Below are positions 52,240-60,545 of a stretch of DNA of 64,000 bases, one piece after another. The stretch covers positions 1,488,001-1,552,000 of the forward strand of contig NZ_AP027055.1 of assembly GCF_027924905.1 (NCBI RefSeq), in the 5' to 3' direction. Within the stretch, counting starts at the first letter, position 1, and each line of letters opens with the position of its first letter. The notes beneath the pieces were generated by a model. That model was not told the origin of the DNA and made no database searches. It worked only from the letters and a program-made list of their open reading frames with translations. Position numbers and translations under genes: made by a program. This stretch comes from Limnohabitans sp. INBF002. GTDB taxonomy: Bacteria; Pseudomonadota; Gammaproteobacteria; Burkholderiales; Burkholderiaceae_C.

Positions 52240-53094
52240 TTAAGCGCTGACTTTGTCGCGGAAAAACACACGTGCCAAGATGTTGAGCACAAGGACAGTC
52301 AAGGTGATCAACAAGGCACCAGCCCAAGCCAAACGCACCCAGTTGTCGTAGGGGCTCATGGCGAACTGGAAAATCACCACTGGCAAGTTGGCCATGGGTG
52401 CCCCCATGTTGGTGCTGAAGAATTGATTGTTCAAAGCGGTAAACAGCAAAGGCGCTGTTTCACCGCTGATGCGGGCCACCGCCAGCAACAAACCCGTCAT
52501 CACGCCGCTCTTGGCCGCGCGCAAAGTGATGAAGGTAGAGACCTTCCAACGCGGCGCGCCCAAAGCAAATGCGGCTTCGCGCAAGCTGCCAGGCACCAAG
52601 CGCAACATGTTTTCGGTGGTGCGCATGATCACGGGCACAGCAATGAGTGACAAAGCCAAGCTACCGGCGTAGCCTGAAAAGTTACCCACCGTGGCCACTG
52701 CAATCGCGTACACAAACAAGCCCAGCACAATAGATGGCGCTGACAACATGATGTCGGTCACAAAGCGGGTGAGCTCAGCGGTTTTGCTCTCGTCACCGTA
52801 CTCGGTCAAGTACACCCCCGCCAAGATGCCTACGGGGGTAGAGACCAACACGGTCAAACCCACGATCATCAAACTGCCCACAATGGCGTTGCGCAAACCG
52901 CCACCTTCGGTGCCAGGTGCTGGCGTGTCGCTGGTCAGCAAGTTCGCATCCAATGCCGAGAGGCCGTTGGCAAACAACACATAAAGAATCCACAACAAGA
53001 CGGCCAAGCCAATGGCCATGGCGGCCATGGAAAACACCAAGCCGAGCATGCTGGTGATGCGGCGTTTTGTATAAAGTTGATTGTTCATTTCCAT
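52240..53094 (-). CDS. pstA: Phosphate ABC transporter permease PstA
   Basis: Inner-membrane permease of 284 residues with about six helices. The ABC-coupling EAA loop is REAAFALGAPRWKVSTFITL, and GILAGVYLTEYGDESKTAEL and SAPSIVLGLFVYAI are PstA-typical. Lies 9 nt after pstC. Confidence 0.95.
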   Translation of the reverse strand: MEMNNQLYTKRRITSMLGLVFSMAAMAIGLAVLLWILYVLFANGLSALDANLLTSDTPAPGTEGGGLRNAIVGSLMIVGLTVLVSTPVGILAGVYLTEYGDESKTAELTRFVTDIMLSAPSIVLGLFVYAIAVATVGNFSGYAGSLALSLIAVPVIMRTTENMLRLVPGSLREAAFALGAPRWKVSTFITLRAAKSGVMTGLLLAVARISGETAPLLFTALNNQFFSTNMGAPMANLPVVIFQFAMSPYDNWVRLAWAGALLITLTVLVLNILARVFFRDKVSA

Positions 53095-53103
53095 AGGGTT
53101 CTC

Positions 53104-54096
53104 TTAATTGCCTTTGGCTTTTTCAGCACGCAGAATCATCATCTTGGCCATGGCCAACACCACAAAGGTGATGACAAAAAGCAAGAAGCCCAGTGCAAAC
53201 AAGGTGGAGAAATGCAAGGCCTCAGCTTCACCAAACTCGTTGGCCAAAACAGAGGCAATCGAGGTGCCGGGAGAAAACAACGAGGTGGGCATGCGGTTGG
53301 CGTTGCCAATCACAAAGGTCACGGCCATGGTTTCACCCAAAGCACGACCCAGCCCCAACATGATGCCGCCGATCACACCTTTTTGTGTGTAGGGCAACAC
53401 CACCTGGCGCACCACTTCCCACGTGGTGCAACCCAAGCCATAAGCAGATTCACGCAGGATGGGCGGTGTGATTTCAAACACATCGCGCATCACCGCTGCG
53501 ACAAACGGCAGCACCATGAAAGCCAGCACAATGCCCGCCGCCAAGATGCCCATGCCGTTGGTCGCACCGCCAAACAAAAAGCCCACCAAAGGCATGCCGC
53601 CCAACACTTGCTGTAACGGCACTTGCACGTAATCCGCAAACAAAGGGGCAAACACAAACAAACCAAACATGCCGTAGATGATGGAGGGCACGGCCGCCAA
53701 CAACTCAATCGAAGTACCCAGCGGGCGACGCAACCAAGTTGGGCATGTCTCGGTCAAAAATACGGCCACGCCAAACGCCAGAGGTACGGCCAACAACAGC
53801 GCGATGCCTGCACTGGCCATGGTGCCAACGATGGCAATGGCGGCACCAAAATCTTCATTGATGATGTCCCACTCGACATGCCACAAAAATTTAAAACCAA
53901 ACTTTTGGAAGGTGGGCCATGCATTCACAAACAAGGAAATGATGATGCCCAACAAAGCCGCCAGCACAAGCAATGAAAACGCTTGCGTGATGCGGTGAAA
54001 GAAGAAATCTTGCGTGCGCTGCTTCTTGGCAACTGCCACCATGTCAGCACTCACGGCTTGACCTGATTCTTCTTTTAGAAAATTGTGTGAGCTCAT
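53104..54096 (-). CDS. pstC: Phosphate ABC transporter permease PstC
   Basis: Inner-membrane permease of 330 residues from ATG 54096 (MSSHNFLKEES); ATG 54114 is an alternative. Six helices follow a roughly 40-residue cytosolic start. LLAAVPSIIYGMFGLFVFAP and the EAA loop RESAYGLGCTTWEVVRQVVL are diagnostic. It is separated from pstS by a hairpin that may attenuate transcription. Confidence 0.95.
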   Translation of the reverse strand: MSSHNFLKEESGQAVSADMVAVAKKQRTQDFFFHRITQAFSLLVLAALLGIIISLFVNAWPTFQKFGFKFLWHVEWDIINEDFGAAIAIVGTMASAGIALLLAVPLAFGVAVFLTETCPTWLRRPLGTSIELLAAVPSIIYGMFGLFVFAPLFADYVQVPLQQVLGGMPLVGFLFGGATNGMGILAAGIVLAFMVLPFVAAVMRDVFEITPPILRESAYGLGCTTWEVVRQVVLPYTQKGVIGGIMLGLGRALGETMAVTFVIGNANRMPTSLFSPGTSIASVLANEFGEAEALHFSTLFALGFLLFVITFVVLAMAKMMILRAEKAKGN

Positions 54097-54140
54097 GACG
54101 GACCCTAGACTCATAGAAACACCCTACTTCTTAAAAACTA

Positions 54141-54175
54141 AAAATCCGTCGGCATGTACAAACCAAGCCGACGGA
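54141..54175 (-). terminator. Attenuating terminator between pstS and pstC
   Basis: On the minus strand a 9-bp GC-rich stem (TCCGTCGGC and its complement) with a 13-nt loop is followed by TTTTT. This is a common device that leaves pstS more abundant than the other pst messages. Confidence 0.8.
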
Positions 54176-54195
54176 ATTGATTAGCTCAATTCAAA

Positions 54196-55227
54196 TTACT
54201 TTTGAATTTGTGTCCACACCTTGGCGCGGATTTGAGTTGTCAAACTCTCAGGCAAAGCCACGTAGTCGAGGTCTTGTGCCATCTTTTTGCCATGTGTGAA
54301 AGCCCAATCAAAGAACTTCACTGCTTCTGCAGCAGCCGCTTTGTCGGTGGGTTGCTTGTACATCAAGATGAATGAGGCTGTGCTGATCGGCCAGCTGTTA
54401 GCGCCTTTGGCGTTGACCATCGACACGCCCATACCTGGGACACTCATCCAGTCAGCACCAGCCGCAGCCGCAGCAAATGTCAAATCATCGGGTGCCACGT
54501 ACTTGCCATCGGCGTTTTGCAACTGCATGAAAGTCATGTTGTTCTTTTTCACGTAAGCGTATTCCACGTAACCCAAAGAACCTTTGACACGGTTGACGTT
54601 TGCCGCCACACCTTCGTTGCCTTTGCCACCCACGGAAGAAGCAGCTGGCCACTTGACGGCAGCGCCCTTGCCCACTGTAGAAGACCAGTCTTTGCTGACT
54701 GCAGTCAAGTAGTCGGTGAAGTTGAACGTCGTGCCAGAGCCGTCAGCGCGGTGCACGATGGTGATGGCTTGGTCAGGCAATTTTTTGCCGGGGTTCAAAG
54801 CGGCAATTTTGGGGTCGTTCCAGTTCGCAACTTTGCCCAAGAACATATCAGCCAGCACAGCACCCGTGATACGCAACTCACCAGGCTTGAAGCCCTCCAA
54901 GTTCACAACTGGCACAGTGCCGCCAATGATGGCAGGAAACTGGACCAAGCCTTCTTTGTCCAAGTCCTCACCGGACATCGGTGCATCAGTTGCACCAAAA
55001 GTCACTGTCTTGGCTTTGATTTGGCGGATACCACCAGAAGAACCAATGGATTGGTAGTTCAAACCGTTACCTGTGGCGGCTTTGTAGCTTTCAGCCCACT
55101 TGGCATAGATAGGAAATGGAAAGGTTGCGCCTGCGCCAGTGATGTCGGCAGCGAAGGCAGAACCCATGGCCAAAGTTGCCATTGCAGCAGCGGCCACGGA
55201 TTTGATGAATGTGCGTTTCGTGTTCAT
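54196..55227 (-). CDS. pstS: Phosphate-binding periplasmic protein PstS
   Basis: Periplasmic phosphate receptor of 343 residues. The signal peptide is about 1-27 (KSVAAAAMATLAMGSAFA). The mature protein opens ADITGAGATFPFPIYAKW. Phosphate ligands lie in GAGATFPFP, SIGSSGGIRQI, FGATDAPMS and HRADGSGTTFNFTDYL. A Pho box is 48 nt upstream. It is divergent from the ars operon and leads pstSCAB-phoU-phoBR. Confidence 0.97.
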   Translation of the reverse strand: MNTKRTFIKSVAAAAMATLAMGSAFAADITGAGATFPFPIYAKWAESYKAATGNGLNYQSIGSSGGIRQIKAKTVTFGATDAPMSGEDLDKEGLVQFPAIIGGTVPVVNLEGFKPGELRITGAVLADMFLGKVANWNDPKIAALNPGKKLPDQAITIVHRADGSGTTFNFTDYLTAVSKDWSSTVGKGAAVKWPAASSVGGKGNEGVAANVNRVKGSLGYVEYAYVKKNNMTFMQLQNADGKYVAPDDLTFAAAAAGADWMSVPGMGVSMVNAKGANSWPISTASFILMYKQPTDKAAAAEAVKFFDWAFTHGKKMAQDLDYVALPESLTTQIRAKVWTQIQK

Positions 55228-55274
55228 GTGATTCCTTCAATTGGTTAGAACAGCTGTGACTTTAGCTAGCCATT

Positions 55275-55292
55275 GTGACGAAACTGTGACAA
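55275..55292 (-). promoter_or_regulatory. Pho box for the pst-pho operon
   Basis: Minus strand TTGTCAC-AGTT-TCGTCAC, 7-4-7, 48 nt before pstS. A further CGTCAT upstream has a 9-nt period. Confidence 0.8.
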
Positions 55293-55300
55293 ATATGACG

Positions 55301-55333
55301 CTTGATCAATTCAATATTTCAAGTATTATTGAA
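55301..55333 (+). promoter_or_regulatory. Candidate ArsR operator
   Basis: Nested inverted repeats: TTCAATA (55310-55316) with TATTGAA (55327-55333), and CTTGA (55301) with TCAAG (55318). They lie just before the arsR ATG, where self-repression would be expected. Confidence 0.6.
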
Positions 55334-55335
55334 AC

Positions 55336-55677
55336 ATGAAAAAGCAAAAGATTCTCGAGACACAAGTGGTCGAAGCCTTGGCAGCGCTGGCACAGGGCCA
55401 GCGTTTACGGGCATTTCGCGCTTTGGTAGTCGCTGGCAAGGAAGGATTGACACCGAGCGCGCTTGCCGCTTTGTTACAAATCGCACCCAGCGCTTTGTCC
55501 TTTCACCTTAAAAATCTGAGCCATGCAGGCTTGGTCAGCGCGGAGGCCAGTGGTCGCAACCTGATTTACCGTGCCGAGTTTGCACGCATGAACGACTTGC
55601 TGACCTACCTCACCCAAGACTGCTGCCAAGGCCAATCGTGCGCCGTGGTGCCCGAGACATCGAAAACCTGTTGTTAA
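55336..55677 (+). CDS. arsR: ArsR-family metalloid-responsive repressor
   Basis: Winged-helix repressor of 113 residues. The recognition helix region is PSALAALLQIAPSALSFHLKNLSHAG. The C-terminal tail holds Cys pairs (QDCCQGQSC and KTCC). Unlike E. coli ArsR, the helix 3 CxC motif is absent, so As(III) is probably bound by the C-terminal cysteines, as in other ArsR branches. It begins the arsR-DUF6428-arsC-acr3 operon. Confidence 0.9.
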   Translation: MKKQKILETQVVEALAALAQGQRLRAFRALVVAGKEGLTPSALAALLQIAPSALSFHLKNLSHAGLVSAEASGRNLIYRAEFARMNDLLTYLTQDCCQGQSCAVVPETSKTCC

Positions 55678-55695
55678 TTTTTCAAAGGAAACGCC

Positions 55696-56205
55696 ATGAA
55701 TGTTGATCAATTTTTAGGCCTCTTAGAAGCCCACCCACACCAAGCCCTGCGCATTGTGTTGCCCAACGGCGAAGCGGTGGCCCCGCACTTTCACATCACC
55801 GAAGTGGGCCATGTCACCAAAAACTTTCTCGACTGCGGCGGAACAAAGCGCAGCCAAGAGAGTTGCCTGCTGCAAACCTGGGTACACAGCGATGTGGACC
55901 ACCGCTTAGAAACCAGCAAGCTCGCCAACATCTTGCGCATCGCAGGTGATGTGCTGCCCTCGCTCGACTTGCCCGTAGAGATTGAGCACGAAGCGGGTGT
56001 GGTGTCGCAATACCCCGTGACCGCAGGCAGCAGTGATGGCCACACCTTGACCTTGACCACGGGGCTCAAACACACCGCTTGCTTGGCGATGGATGTGTGC
56101 TGCGCACCCGCCGCTGCGGTTGCGACAACTGCGCCACTGACCACTGCCGAAAAACCACGCGTCAAAGCAGGCTCTTGTTGCTCGCCCACCAGTGGCTGCT
56201 GTTGA
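55696..56205 (+). CDS. DUF6428 protein with Cys-rich tail
   Basis: Conserved protein of 169 residues found beside arsenic genes. A globular part (about 1-125; GEAVAPHFHITEVGHVTKNFLDCGG) is followed by VCCAPAAAV and a final CCSPTSGCC tail. The HFH motif plus paired cysteines suggest binding of arsenite or another metal, possibly as a chaperone to ArsC or Acr3. This is inferred from context and composition; no activity is established that I know of. Confidence 0.75.
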   Translation: MNVDQFLGLLEAHPHQALRIVLPNGEAVAPHFHITEVGHVTKNFLDCGGTKRSQESCLLQTWVHSDVDHRLETSKLANILRIAGDVLPSLDLPVEIEHEAGVVSQYPVTAGSSDGHTLTLTTGLKHTACLAMDVCCAPAAAVATTAPLTTAEKPRVKAGSCCSPTSGCC

Positions 56206-56268
56206 GTCTGACACACGTTTGAAAAACTTCTTCTTTATCTTTCACACCTTTACCCCGTCACATCAACC

Positions 56269-56781
56269 ATGACCACCTTGAACGTTCTCTTTTTGTGCAC
56301 GCACAACTCTGCGCGCAGCATCTTGTCGGAAGCCTTGCTCAACCACATGGCCACAGGCGCCAGTGGCACACGCTTCAAAGCGTTTTCGGCGGGCAGCAGC
56401 CCACGCGAGAACCAACAGCCCAACCCACTGGGCCTGCAAGTGTTGAAGTCCGCTGGCATTGACACGTCTTACCTCAGCAGCAAAAGCTGGGATGAATTTG
56501 TCAAGCCCGATGCGCCACACATGGACTTGGTCATCACCGTCTGTGACAACGCCGCTGGTGAGGTGTGCCCCTATTGGCCAGGCCAACCCGCCACCGCCCA
56601 CTGGGGCTATGCCGATCCATCCGCGGTAGAAGGCAGTGATGAAGACCGCATGGTCGCATTTCGCAACACGCTCTACATGATTCAGAAACGTTTGCAACTG
56701 CTGGTGGACTTGCCCGCCGACAAGCTACAAAAAACCATGTTGCAACACACCGCACGCGAACTGAGCCAGGACCACGCATGA
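56269..56781 (+). CDS. arsC: Arsenate reductase ArsC (low-MW phosphatase type)
   Basis: Reduces arsenate to arsenite in the cytosol, 170 residues. The phosphate-like loop is LFLCTHNSARSILSEAL (CX5R). Further cysteines VITVCDNAAGEVCPYWPG serve the redox relay. HWGYADPSAVEG is the general-acid loop. It overlaps acr3 by 4 nt. Confidence 0.93.
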   Translation: MTTLNVLFLCTHNSARSILSEALLNHMATGASGTRFKAFSAGSSPRENQQPNPLGLQVLKSAGIDTSYLSSKSWDEFVKPDAPHMDLVITVCDNAAGEVCPYWPGQPATAHWGYADPSAVEGSDEDRMVAFRNTLYMIQKRLQLLVDLPADKLQKTMLQHTARELSQDHA

Positions 56782-57812
56782 ATTTCTTTGAACGCTATCT
56801 CACCGCTTGGGTGGCTTTGTGCATCGTGGTTGGCATTGCTTTAGGACAGTGGCAACCTGAACTGTTTCAAACCATTGGCAGCCTGGAATACGCGCAAGTG
56901 AACTTGCCTGTGGGTTTGCTGATTTGGGTGATGATCATCCCGATGCTGGTGAAAGTTGACTTTGGTGCTTTGCACGAAGTGCGGCAGCACATCAAGGGCA
57001 TTGGCGTGACGCTGTTTGTGAACTGGTTGGTCAAGCCGTTTTCCATGGCCTTGCTGGGTTGGTTTTTCATTCGCTACTTGTTTGCACCGCTGCTACCAGC
57101 CGACCAGATTGACAGCTACATCGCAGGCCTGATTTTGTTGGCTGCGGCGCCCTGCACGGCCATGGTGTTTGTGTGGAGCCGCCTCACCAACGGTCACCCT
57201 TTGTTCACCTTGTCACAAGTGGCCTTGAACGACGCCATCATGGTGGTGGCGTTTGCACCACTGGTGGCGTTCTTGCTTGGGCTATCGGCCATCATCGTGC
57301 CCTGGGACACGCTCATCACGTCGGTGGTGTTGTATATCGTCATTCCAGTGATCTTGGCGCAGCTGATTCGCAAAGCATTGCTGACCCAAGGCACAGACAA
57401 ATTTGAAGCCGTCATGGCGCACATCGGCCCTTGGTCCATCGCGGCACTGCTCGCCACGCTGGTGCTGTTGTTTGCGTTTCAAGGCGAAGCGATTTTGAAG
57501 CAGCCTCTGGTCATTGCTTTGTTGGCAGTACCCATCCTCATCCAAGTGCTGTTCAACTCCGCTCTGGCTTACTTCCTGAACCGCGCTGTGGGCGAAGCCC
57601 ACAACGTGGCCTGCCCTTCGGCGCTGATTGGCGCGTCTAACTTTTTCGAGCTGGCCGTGGCTGCGGCCATCAGCCTGTTTGGCTTTGAATCCGGCGCTGC
57701 ACTGGCCACAGTGGTGGGCGTGCTGATTGAAGTGCCGGTGATGTTGCTGGTGGTGCATGTGGTCAACCGCAGCAAAGGTTGGTACGAGCGCACACCATCC
57801 GAACGGACTTGA
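56778..57812 (+). CDS. acr3: Arsenite efflux permease Acr3
   Basis: Ten-helix membrane exporter of 344 residues. The catalytic Cys lies in LLAAAPCTAMVFVWSRLTNG (helix 4), and SALIGASNFFELAVAAAISLFG is the second signature. It pumps arsenite out using the proton motive force. Its last 244 nt are overlapped on the other strand by a regulator gene. Confidence 0.93.
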   Translation: MNFFERYLTAWVALCIVVGIALGQWQPELFQTIGSLEYAQVNLPVGLLIWVMIIPMLVKVDFGALHEVRQHIKGIGVTLFVNWLVKPFSMALLGWFFIRYLFAPLLPADQIDSYIAGLILLAAAPCTAMVFVWSRLTNGHPLFTLSQVALNDAIMVVAFAPLVAFLLGLSAIIVPWDTLITSVVLYIVIPVILAQLIRKALLTQGTDKFEAVMAHIGPWSIAALLATLVLLFAFQGEAILKQPLVIALLAVPILIQVLFNSALAYFLNRAVGEAHNVACPSALIGASNFFELAVAAAISLFGFESGAALATVVGVLIEVPVMLLVVHVVNRSKGWYERTPSERT

Positions 57813-58489
57813 TGAGTGTGAACATAACGCGGCAATAAATACCCACAGCGCTTGATGTTCCTAACGGGGAGCAAGTCGTGGCTGATCTTTTTGCGCAGCC
57901 GGTGAATGTAGACCTCGGCAGCCGTGGTGTTCAAGGCCATGTTGTCTGGCGCGATGTCTTGAATGATGCGTTCTTTGGAAATGATTTGCCCCGCGCGCTT
58001 AAGCAGCATCTCTAAGACCTGCGCCTCACGAAGTGTCAGATCTAAGACAACACCCGAGATCCACGCTTGCTGAGTGACGTGGTTAAAGCTCAACGCACCG
58101 TAGTGAGACACCGAAGCTGTCATGCCTTGCCAGCGTCGTGTCAAAGCACGTAGCACGGCACAAAGACTCGCCTCATCCAAGGACATAGGCAAGCACCGAT
58201 CAAACCCTGCGTCTAGCAAGGCGGGCGCAAAGGCCATGTGGTTGTCAGGCACAAGCACCAAGGTTGCCCTGAACAATGGCTCGCATTTAACGTTCATCAG
58301 GGTGTGGCCTAAGTCCATCACAGACGTCGATTGATGAACGACCATCAAATCAAATTTTCGCGATTGCCATGACCTCGCGTCATCCGACAAGGTTGCGTAG
58401 CGCGCCACCCTCGCACCCATCCCTTCGAGGGTATGACGCAGCTTGTGCGCCAGCAAGTCGTCTTGCACAAAGAGGGCCGCATCAAGCAT
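57569..58489 (-). CDS. OmpR-like regulator with pseudo-receiver and antisense tail
   Basis: A 306-residue protein from ATG 58489 (GGAGG lies 9 nt upstream). Residues 1-125 resemble a receiver fold, but the phospho-acceptor position reads FDLMVVHQSTS, with no Asp. Residues about 135-222 are a winged helix (LDLTLREAQVLEMLLKRAGQ, EVYIHRLRKKI, RCGYLLPRY). No stop follows the domain; the frame continues about 80 residues antisense to acr3 as a Thr/Ser/Ala-rich tail. The natural end was probably near 57812. It overlaps the DUF2236 gene by 8 nt. Confidence 0.75.
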   Translation of the reverse strand: MLDAALFVQDDLLAHKLRHTLEGMGARVARYATLSDDARSWQSRKFDLMVVHQSTSVMDLGHTLMNVKCEPLFRATLVLVPDNHMAFAPALLDAGFDRCLPMSLDEASLCAVLRALTRRWQGMTASVSHYGALSFNHVTQQAWISGVVLDLTLREAQVLEMLLKRAGQIISKERIIQDIAPDNMALNTTAAEVYIHRLRKKISHDLLPVRNIKRCGYLLPRYVHTHQVRSDGVRSYQPLLRLTTCTTSNITGTSISTPTTVASAAPDSKPNRLMAAATASSKKLDAPISAEGQATLWASPTARFRK

Positions 58490-59387
58490 GCTGGCCGCCT
58501 CCCTGCACACGCTGGCGTGCAATGGCTGACACGCCTTGTTGGTTGAGCATCCATTGCACCGGTTCAGCCGACAACTGCACCGCCAAACGCGTGGCTTGTT
58601 TCTGTACTGCACACGCAGGCGCTTGGCCCATCAGCGCCAGCACCCACAGCGGCATGACATCAAAGGCGCATTTCAAAATCAGCGCCATCCACGGCTTATC
58701 CAACACATCCACGGGGTAAGCCTGAATGAGTTGCAAAATTTCTTCGGCACGCGCATCAAAGCTGAGCGCATCGGCAAACCCCAGCAACTCGGCCTGCGTG
58801 GCGGCGTAGGTCAAGGGCAAGTTGACCGCACCCAACAAGTGCCCCACTTGGGACATTTCTGCAATGTATTGGTCACAGGCCTGGGGTGACAACGGCTGTT
58901 TGGCCAAGTGTTGATAGGCGGCTAAAAACGAGGTGACCTCCACCAAGTGCACCCACCGAATCAGCTCGGGCTCATTGGCCACATAGGGCCGACCTTGCAG
59001 ATCTGTGCCTCGGATGTTGGCGTGAATGGTGTTCACGCGGCCAATGGCACTGAGCGCCAGGGCTTCGCTGCCGTAGGTGGTGGCTGCCACAAAGTAAGCT
59101 GTTCGTCCCAAACGCTCCTTGAGTTTGTGACGAAAGTCCGAGTGATCCCACACTGCGGCCAAGGCACGCGGGTGCAAGGACTGCACGATGAGTGAAGACA
59201 AACCACCCACCATCATGGCGGTGAAATTGGCATGCACCTGCCACGCCACAGAATCGGGCCCAAACAAGCCAGCATCCCCCTTGGGCTTGGTGAAATCGTC
59301 GAGGGATGCGGTCGAGCCAGTGATGGCACGCACACGTTCACCGATGGCGTTGAGCGCCAAGGCTTTGAGTGCTTGGGCGAAAGACAT
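58482..59387 (-). CDS. DUF2236 (MpaB/latex-clearing oxygenase-like) protein
   Basis: Predicted haem-dependent oxygenase-family protein, 301 residues from ATG 59387; in-frame starts at 59450 and 59474 also exist. Family marks are FGPDSVAWQVHANFTAMMVGG, QSLHPRALAAVWDHSDFR, GRVNTIHANIRG and LIRWVHLVEVTSFLAAYQ. The His residues of these segments ligate haem in the related MpaB and Lcp enzymes. The substrate is unknown. It is the middle gene of a minus-strand run of small unknown proteins. Confidence 0.82.
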   Translation of the reverse strand: MSFAQALKALALNAIGERVRAITGSTASLDDFTKPKGDAGLFGPDSVAWQVHANFTAMMVGGLSSLIVQSLHPRALAAVWDHSDFRHKLKERLGRTAYFVAATTYGSEALALSAIGRVNTIHANIRGTDLQGRPYVANEPELIRWVHLVEVTSFLAAYQHLAKQPLSPQACDQYIAEMSQVGHLLGAVNLPLTYAATQAELLGFADALSFDARAEEILQLIQAYPVDVLDKPWMALILKCAFDVMPLWVLALMGQAPACAVQKQATRLAVQLSAEPVQWMLNQQGVSAIARQRVQGGGQHA

Positions 59388-59406
59388 GGTTTTTAAAGTG
59401 ACCGAA

Positions 59407-59586
59407 TCATGGACTGTGGTCAGATGAAACGTCTGGCGCTTGTGACGCATTGGCTTTTTCAACAGACGGTGCATCTAACTTTGGAAAACACATCTTTTCA
59501 CCATCCCAGCGTTGGCCGCACCAGCACATGCCATCGGCATTGATGATGCAGGTTCCGGTGCCGCAGCACCTTGGGTCTTCACTCAT
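59407..59586 (-). CDS. 59-residue Cys-rich protein
   Basis: Short gene starting at ATG 59586 and ending at TGA 59407. The translation has six cysteines in the first 33 residues (RCCGTGTCIINADGMCWCGQ then MCFP), followed by a polar tail. The spacing CC-x4-C-x7-CxC-x9-C suggests a zinc or iron-sulfur site. It lies 16 nt after the DUF2805 gene and 19 nt before the DUF2236 start, so it is probably cotranscribed. Family unknown to me. Confidence 0.7.
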   Translation of the reverse strand: MSEDPRCCGTGTCIINADGMCWCGQRWDGEKMCFPKLDAPSVEKANASQAPDVSSDHSP

Positions 59587-59602
59587 ACAAATCCTTCAGG
59601 GT

Positions 59603-59890
59603 TTAGCAGTTGGCGCGGCGGTTGTCGGCAATGGCGTGGTCATCAAACTTCATCTCGGGGCTGCGCAGCGCACGGTGTTTGGTGGTGCGACCCCGCACGC
59701 GCATGCGCCACAAGCGAAACGAGCTAGGGTTGAGTTCGGCACGCATGAGACGGATCACCTCCGGTTCGGTCAGGCCCATGCGCTCGAAGATGGTTTCAAA
59801 CGAGGTGCGGTCTTCCCACGCCATTTGAATCACCGCAGACACATCGCCTGGACTCAAGCTGGCAAGACGTTGGCTAGAACTGAGTTGCAT
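59603..59890 (-). CDS. DUF2805/TIGR03643 family protein
   Basis: Small protein of 95 residues. The whole chain matches the family outline: VIQMAWEDRTSFETIFERMG, LTEPEVIRLMRAELNPSSF and RLWRMRVRGRTTKHRALR. The TxxxI..R.GLTE..VI...R pattern resembles a helix-turn-helix, and the basic end suggests nucleic acid binding. Members often sit near photolyase or light-response genes. Function unknown. Confidence 0.85.
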   Translation of the reverse strand: MQLSSSQRLASLSPGDVSAVIQMAWEDRTSFETIFERMGLTEPEVIRLMRAELNPSSFRLWRMRVRGRTTKHRALRSPEMKFDDHAIADNRRANC

Positions 59891-59914
59891 GGGATAGGTC
59901 GTGCGTGAAGCGCT

Positions 59915-60427
59915 TCAGGCCATCATCATGGACAACTGAAACACCGAGTTAGGGGCCTTGGGCATCAGCGGCGCCACCATGGGTTTGAACTTGAAACGGC
60001 CCATGGTTTGCACAAACGAGCGGGCTTCTTCGTCGCGCGATTCGTCCACAAAATCAGCCAGCGTGAAGTTGCTGAGCGTTGCCTTGACGATTTGCTCAAG
60101 GCCCAGTTCGTAGCTGGCGGGCGTTGATGTGTCATCACACATGTCCGCATCTTCAGAGGGCGAAGCGTTAAGCGTGCACTCCAACACCGAGGTGATGTCC
60201 CAGATGGAAATCAGTGACATGTCACCCTGAATCATGTAGCCACCGCCTGGACCTTTCATGGCGCTCACGATGTGGTGGGCTTTCAGCGGCTTGAGAATGT
60301 TTTCAAGGTAGGAGATCGACAAATCGAGTCTGGGCGACATTTCGGTGGTGGTGACGTAGCCTGCGTGGCGTTGACCTGCCAAATACACACAGACCTCGAT
60401 CGCGTTGATGGTTTTCTTTGAGATCAT
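59915..60427 (-). CDS. Rrf2-family transcriptional regulator
   Basis: Winged-helix regulator of 170 residues. The N terminus (AIEVCVYLAGQRHAGYVTTTEM) and recognition region (LDLSISYLENILKPLKAHHI, MKGPGGGYMI) are typical. The usual three-Cys iron-sulfur cluster motif (C-x5-C-x7-C) is absent; only scattered cysteines remain, including MCDD, so the signal may not be a cluster. It is divergent from a MerR-type gene. Confidence 0.87.
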   Translation of the reverse strand: MISKKTINAIEVCVYLAGQRHAGYVTTTEMSPRLDLSISYLENILKPLKAHHIVSAMKGPGGGYMIQGDMSLISIWDITSVLECTLNASPSEDADMCDDTSTPASYELGLEQIVKATLSNFTLADFVDESRDEEARSFVQTMGRFKFKPMVAPLMPKAPNSVFQLSMMMA

Positions 60428-60463
60428 GGTTCAAACTCCTGTTGCATAGGATTTTGACGCAGC

Positions 60464-60525
60464 AATCTACTCAACAGTTGATTTAATTTGATAATTTCTA
60501 TTTTTCGACACATAATCTACGCAAC
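60464..60525. promoter_or_regulatory. Direct repeats between Rrf2 and MerR genes
   Basis: AATCTACTCAAC (60464-60475) and AATCTACGCAAC (60514-60525) differ at one base and lie 50 nt apart, with a partial third copy CTACTCAA at 60528. The intervening region is AT-rich. They are candidate operator sites for one of the two divergent regulators. Confidence 0.5.
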
Positions 60526-60545
60526 TCCTACTCAAAAAGCCACTT

